Assembly: GCF_014698505.1 (NCBI RefSeq)
Contig: NZ_JACJTD010000037.1
Location: 1 to 64,000 of the forward strand
Source of the DNA: Nostoc foliaceum FACHB-393
GTDB taxonomy: Bacteria > Cyanobacteriota > Cyanobacteriia > Cyanobacteriales > Nostocaceae
Direction: 5' to 3'
DNA: 64,000 nucleotides
The notes below the pieces were generated by a model. The model saw nothing but the letters and a program-made list of their open reading frames with translations. It was not told the DNA's origin and did not search any database. Numbering within the stretch: position 1 is the stretch's first letter; each line of letters opens with the position of its first letter. Below, piece by piece: positions 59,532-64,000 of the stretch. Both the position numbers and the translations under genes were made by a program.

Positions 59532-60461
59532 ATGAATCAATTAACACCTAAAAATTGGATATTAATCAAACAGCGACTGACCCCTTATTTATTTTTACTA
59601 CCCGCTTTAGTTCTTTTGGGGTTAACAGTCTTTTGGCCTGCACTGCAAGCGTTTTACCTCAGCTTTACCAGCTACGAAGATATTGCCCAGCCGCCACTAT
59701 GGATAGGTTTTGCCAACTTCCTCAAACTTTGGAAGGATGCAGTTTTTTGGAAAACTTTGGAAAACACTTTTTTATATCTTGTAGGTGTAGTCCCAATTTT
59801 AGTAATTGCTCCCCTAGTACTGGCAATTTTGGTAAATCAGAAACTGCGGGGGATGAATTGGTTTAGGTCGGCATACTACACCCCAGTGGTAATTTCAATG
59901 GTGGTTGCGGGAATAGCTTGGAAATGGCTCTATGCAGAAAACGGATTACTCAATCAATTACTGAAAGCTTTGGGTCTTTTTCCAGAAGGTATCCCTTGGC
60001 TAACTAGCCCAGTAAAAATCTTTGGTATTGTACCAATTTCTCTTGCCAGCATTATGGCTGTCACCGTGTGGAAAGGACTAGGTTACTACATGGTAATTTA
60101 TTTAGCAGGGTTACAATCAATTCCTGCTGATGTTTACGAAGCCGCTGCGATCGATGGCTCTGATGGTATTAGCAAACATTGGGATATTACCATACCTTTG
60201 ATGAAGCCGTATTTAGCATTAGTGGCGGTGATTTCGGCTATTTCTGCCACCAAAGTATTTGAAGAAGTATACATCATGACCCAAGGTGGCCCACTCAGTA
60301 GCTCCAAAACGATAGTTTATTATCTATATGAGCAAGCTTTTGCTAACTTGGAAATCAGCTATGCTTGCACAATTGGTTTAGTACTATTTTTGATCATCTT
60401 AGGATTATCAATTTTGCGATTAGTTATCAATCAAGAGGGGGGCGATAATATCACCATTTAA
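59532..60461 (+). CDS. Sugar-type ABC transporter permease (MalF/UgpA-like)
   Basis: The 309-residue inner-membrane protein has six TMs, beginning LTPYLFLLPALVLLGLTVFWPALQAFYLSF. The EAA loop reads YEAAAIDGSDGISKHWDITIPLMKP, contacting the ATPase. This is the first of two permeases typical of carbohydrate importers of the CUT1 family. Its partner permease, binding protein and ATPase are not in the window; a decayed gene follows instead. It is an orphan permease in this region. Confidence 0.9.
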   Translation: MNQLTPKNWILIKQRLTPYLFLLPALVLLGLTVFWPALQAFYLSFTSYEDIAQPPLWIGFANFLKLWKDAVFWKTLENTFLYLVGVVPILVIAPLVLAILVNQKLRGMNWFRSAYYTPVVISMVVAGIAWKWLYAENGLLNQLLKALGLFPEGIPWLTSPVKIFGIVPISLASIMAVTVWKGLGYYMVIYLAGLQSIPADVYEAAAIDGSDGISKHWDITIPLMKPYLALVAVISAISATKVFEEVYIMTQGGPLSSSKTIVYYLYEQAFANLEISYACTIGLVLFLIILGLSILRLVINQEGGDNITI

Positions 60462-60506
60462 TATTTACTTAGTAAATATATTAAAATATTTCAACATCCA
60501 GAGTGC

Positions 60507-61167
60507 ATGAAAACAGACACGATTTTTTACACTAACCTGACTTTCCAGAAGACATAATCTATTTTGTTGAAGTACAGTTTCAGCGCGATGACGATATTTA
60601 CTGGAGAATAATAACAGAAGCTTTCCTGTATATAAATCAATATAAACCTCAACGTCGCTGCAAGCAGTATTACTTTTTGCTCAACGCAGTCTCGATCCAG
60701 GCATACCATTCATCTATCAAACATCATTAAATCAACAGCAAATTCGTATAATTTATTTAGACGAGTTAGATGATGTACCATCAACTTCGATTGGGCTAGG
60801 CGTGATTAAGTTAGTCGTTGCAACAGAAGATCAAGCCGTACAGCAAGCGAAAAACTTGATAAATCAAGTACAGCAAACGGATGAAGCTAACCGTAGCAAT
60901 CTCTTAGAATTAGTAGAGAGAATGCTTATCTATAAATTTGTAAACAAAACTCAGCAGGAGTTGGAAGCGATGTTTGGATTAACCGATTGGAGACAAACTA
61001 AATTTTACCAGGAAGTAAAAGAAGAAACAAAGTTGGAGACTATACCCCGTCTGCTTAAGTTTGGTTTAAGTATAGAGCAAATAGCCCAAGCATTAGAATT
61101 GGATGTTGAACAGGTACGACAAGCTATTGATAAGCATGGAAAAGAGGGAACAGAAAGTAATTCATAA
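60507..61167 (+). pseudogene. Decayed Rpn/DUF2887-type nuclease gene
   Basis: Pieces of one protein lie in different frames. MKTDTIFYTNLTFQKT runs from 60507 and ends in a stop. IYFVEVQFQRDDDIYWRIITEAFLYINQYKPQRR runs from 60555 onward and includes the PD-(D/E)xK-like EVQ core. QIRIIYLDELDD...SIGLGVIKLVV runs from about 60742 to the stop at 61167 (LIYKFVNKTQQELEAMFGL...). The order matches Rpn-family recombination-promoting nucleases, with deletions and frameshifts in between. The last intact frame (from 60802) lacks the nuclease core. Confidence 0.75.
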
Positions 61168-61182
61168 TTAGAAGAGAGTTAT

Positions 61183-64000
61183 TTAAAAACGTGTTTGATA
61201 CTCCACTACTGCACGACTATCATCGGTTAAGTTAGTGGAAGCACGCACACGAAACTCATCGTTTATCCGGTAATTAACACCCCATTGAAAGGGGTCATTT
61301 GTCGTCAAAATCTTGATACTGGAAACGGAAATTTTAGAAGAAATATCAACTCCAGCTTCTGCTGCCAATTCCAAGGTTGAACTGCTCCTTCCAGCTTCGG
61401 GATTCTCAGAAAGAACGGTAGGAAATATCCGCAGTTCACTTAAGCCAAAGGTATTTCCAATCTGGTTAAAAGCTGACTGAAAATTGTTGAACACAGCCGA
61501 ACCTGCGATGTTAATTAGGCCCAAAGTACTGTCACCACGACCTTGGGTGTCTACAAACCCACCTCCTAAAAGAGCAACAATTTCGGTTTGACTACGTGAC
61601 GGACTACTTGTTAGTTCTAGATTTTCGTTCAGCTTGCTGGCGAGACCGTTGACAGTGGCTTCAACTCGAACACTCTCTAAAGCTGATAAACCTGTGGTAT
61701 TTATCCGGCTGAAATCATTACTTTGAGTGACGTCTAATACTTTGGCAAATAGCCGAATATCTAAGTCAGGGTCGCGGGGTTGAGAGGGACTAAAAGTTGC
61801 GGTGTGTTTATAGCCACGAGCAAGGTTAAATTGGGTAGTAAATAAATTCACCCCACCTTGTTCTAACCGGATAGTACCATCGGGTATGGGCTGATTGATT
61901 GAGCCGTTAACTATGAGATTACCAGTTGCACGGAAGTTGAGAATAGGGGGACGCGTAATTTGGACGTTTTTACCTAGTTCCAAATCTAGATTATTAAATC
62001 TAGCGTTCGCATTTCCTATCCCATTCCCAATTTCAGATTTACTCTGCTTATTATCTTTTGTGGGTGATACACCCAGACCACTATTTGCAGATGAAGTCGC
62101 GTCGGTAGATTCCGCCAGCAATACCTGACCATCAAATAAATTTACTTTACCGCCAATTACTGGGTTAAGCGCAGAACCAGTAATTTGTAAATTGCCGCTA
62201 GCGCCTCCCTGGTAAAGTCCCTTGAGATTTAACGCTAGCTGATCGAGATTAACAGTCAGGGGATTGTTGATAGTGGTGTTCTCATTGTTGAAAATGGGAA
62301 TTTCTCCAGCAACTGCTACGTTCCCACGGCTAAATCTACCCTGAAGATTTTCTACTAAGATGGTGTCGAAATTGAACAGCACTCTACCTGTAACACGTCT
62401 GAGCTTACCTGGCAAAGCCTGAGCTGAAAAAGTAGCATTATTGACAGTAGCAATTCCATTTACTTCGGGTTTTTGCAACGTTCCGCGTACCTTGAGGTCT
62501 ATTTCTCCTTTTCCTCTCTCAAATACCACTTGATTAGTCAATGCGTTTAACAGTCCCAATCCCTCGTTTTCTAACTTCATGTCTAAACTGATTTGCTCAC
62601 TGTCTGGTGCTACAGAAGCAAAAGGCAATTTATAAGGGATGCTGCCAGTAATATCAACAGGTTTTGGCCCAGCAACTGCTACAGTACTACCAAAGTTTAA
62701 GCGTCCGTTGGCATAGCTAAAACTTGCGATCGCTGACTCTATTTTGTTCTGATTTAGTATTCCTTCTGTGATTTGCAATTCCCCTCTAGCTTGGGGATTA
62801 GCAATGCTGCCTGCTAACGCTGCTGTACCGTTAAGATTACCTGTGATTCCAACTGGCAGTTTGACAAAATTATTCAGTAATTGTACCGGAAAATTATTCA
62901 CCCGTAACTGGCCAGATTGTTCATCACCGCCAATGTTACCCGTGAAGGCAATCAGCCTGTTTTCAGATTCAAGCCGTAAAGGTCGCAAACTCAAAACACC
63001 GTTTTCAAAGTTGCCTTCGGCAATCACTTTGTCGGCAGTATAAAAACGATTTCGTTCTTCCTTTTTACCCCAGGCAAAGTTTTGTCCATTCAAATTAAAA
63101 TCCACTGATAATCCATTGGCTGTAGCTGTATTTACAGCCACTTCCCCATTGAAAGTTCCTTTTAAGTCTGCCAAATCTGGTATGGGAGTGGAATTAAGTC
63201 GCTGTTCTTCCTGTTCTGCTACCAAAGTTTCAATTTCAGAAAACCGTTGGATTTGGGTTAATAAGGGTTGATTTGGTGCTCCTTGGGGGGTGGTGCTTAG
63301 ATCCGCTGCTGTGCCGTAGATTTCTGCTGAACCACCTGGCAAATTTTGTAAATCAAATATCTGCGCTACAGTTAGAACGTCTTGGATCTCTCCTTGGTTG
63401 ACATTCAGTTTCCCTTGTAGTTGAGGCCCTTTAGGGCTTTGGGCAAAAGTACCGACAAGAGCGTAGCTACTTTTACCTTTGACAAATTCGCTACTGGTGA
63501 GGGTGCCTTTCCCATTACTGTAGCGGAATTGAGCAGCTATTCGATCGCCTTTAAGTCGGCCAATTTGCGGATTAGCGATCGCTAAATTTCCCGTAGCTGC
63601 TAATGTCTGCTGATTAAACAGCAAATCCCCAGTTAATAATCCAGTTATCTTACCAGTACCCAATCGAGTAACTGGTGGCGGAGTCAAATTCAATATTTGT
63701 AAGGGGAAGTTTGCGACTTTGAGTGCCCAATCATTGCCCTGAATATTACCTGTGGCTGATGCTTGCTGCCATTTGACTAAGAAAGATTTCGGGCGATTAT
63801 TGGCATCTAAATTAAAGGCCAGGCGATCACTATTTCCTGCCAAGTTCAAATTTAACCCGCGTCCCTGTGCTGAATCGATGTTTCCAGTTAACAACGGTTC
63901 AAAAGCAATATCTTGAACAACTAAGTCTCGTAAATTAATTTGCCCTACCACATTTGGCAAGGGCAGTTTACCAGTTATTTGACCGTTAAAATCTACTCTC
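61183..64000 (-). CDS. TamB-like translocation and assembly protein (partial, N-terminus missing)
   Basis: The frame is open from the right edge to a stop at 61183, about 939 residues of the C-terminal part. It is beta-rich with repeated GNL/GxI strands (TGNLAIANPQIGRL, ARGELQITEGILNQ), the long groove-like fold of TamB/AsmA/VPS13-related lipid-transfer proteins. The last about 300 residues form the TamB domain: FSPSQPRDPDLDIRLFAKVL, LTSSPSRSQTEIVALLGGG, FGLSELRIFPTVL and QWGVNYRINDEFRVRAST. It spans the periplasm and helps build the outer envelope. The upstream start and membrane anchor lie beyond the window. Confidence 0.88.
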   Translation of the reverse strand, partial: RVDFNGQITGKLPLPNVVGQINLRDLVVQDIAFEPLLTGNIDSAQGRGLNLNLAGNSDRLAFNLDANNRPKSFLVKWQQASATGNIQGNDWALKVANFPLQILNLTPPPVTRLGTGKITGLLTGDLLFNQQTLAATGNLAIANPQIGRLKGDRIAAQFRYSNGKGTLTSSEFVKGKSSYALVGTFAQSPKGPQLQGKLNVNQGEIQDVLTVAQIFDLQNLPGGSAEIYGTAADLSTTPQGAPNQPLLTQIQRFSEIETLVAEQEEQRLNSTPIPDLADLKGTFNGEVAVNTATANGLSVDFNLNGQNFAWGKKEERNRFYTADKVIAEGNFENGVLSLRPLRLESENRLIAFTGNIGGDEQSGQLRVNNFPVQLLNNFVKLPVGITGNLNGTAALAGSIANPQARGELQITEGILNQNKIESAIASFSYANGRLNFGSTVAVAGPKPVDITGSIPYKLPFASVAPDSEQISLDMKLENEGLGLLNALTNQVVFERGKGEIDLKVRGTLQKPEVNGIATVNNATFSAQALPGKLRRVTGRVLFNFDTILVENLQGRFSRGNVAVAGEIPIFNNENTTINNPLTVNLDQLALNLKGLYQGGASGNLQITGSALNPVIGGKVNLFDGQVLLAESTDATSSANSGLGVSPTKDNKQSKSEIGNGIGNANARFNNLDLELGKNVQITRPPILNFRATGNLIVNGSINQPIPDGTIRLEQGGVNLFTTQFNLARGYKHTATFSPSQPRDPDLDIRLFAKVLDVTQSNDFSRINTTGLSALESVRVEATVNGLASKLNENLELTSSPSRSQTEIVALLGGGFVDTQGRGDSTLGLINIAGSAVFNNFQSAFNQIGNTFGLSELRIFPTVLSENPEAGRSSSTLELAAEAGVDISSKISVSSIKILTTNDPFQWGVNYRINDEFRVRASTNLTDDSRAVVEYQTRF

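Overview
The window looks like chromosomal DNA of a filamentous, probably heterocyst-forming, Nostoc-like cyanobacterium. The evidence is the very frequent HIP1 octamer (GCGATCGC), a fused NADPH-thioredoxin reductase/thioredoxin (NTRC), gamma-tocopherol methyltransferase, a XisH/XisI pair, a DUF1816 protein, a KtrA/KtrB potassium system, large WD40/TPR signalling proteins and many intergenic and intragenic short repeats. No phage, plasmid backbone, CRISPR array or rRNA gene is visible. Both ends cut genes: a PAS-type signalling gene on the left and a TamB-like gene on the right.

Layout. 0-7 kb: aldehyde dehydrogenase, a glutamate-receptor-like channel, mazG, a DUF2227 membrane protein, tRNA-Val, a VapBC-like pair whose toxin has an in-frame stop, and an alpha/beta hydrolase. 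7-14.4 kb: a two-gene NTPase cassette, a AAA ATPase followed by a roughly 1950-residue TPR/STAND-NTPase/WD40 protein with 14 nearly identical WD40 repeats. 14.8-17 kb: leuC-leuD, separated by a 9-bp tandem array. 17.4-19.8 kb: an FAD monooxygenase, then a secreted TNT-like protein with a small partner gene. 19.9-23.6 kb: a three-subunit molybdenum hydroxylase of the PaoABC type. 24-30.5 kb: a secreted TPR-CHAT protein, a 42-bp tandem array, two envelope proteins of unknown function and an acyltransferase. 30.6-41 kb: tRNA-Ala, trhO, two histidine kinases in an operon, a DUF1816 protein, a SagB-type oxidoreductase, NTRC and XisH/XisI. 41-53 kb: an ABC permease, a ROK kinase, pyrG, a cell-wall amidase, pentapeptide and TPR proteins, YraN and QueA. 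53-64 kb: ktrA/ktrB, gamma-tocopherol methyltransferase, ABC components, a GIY-YIG protein, a decayed Rpn-type nuclease gene and the tamB-like gene.

Most genes are housekeeping and stand as single units or short operons: leuCD for leucine, pyrG for CTP, ktrAB for potassium, NTRC for redox control. The accessory interest lies in three places. The first is the NTPase/WD40 cassette, whose repeats differ almost only in two short variable segments, a pattern expected of a recognition surface that diversifies by repeat shuffling. The second is the secreted TNT-like protein with a tightly linked small gene, which has the form of a toxin-immunity pair. The third is the spread of several short repeat families into coding sequence, including one 29-bp repeat found in frame in three unrelated genes. 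All functions are inferred from reading the sequence; no database search was run.
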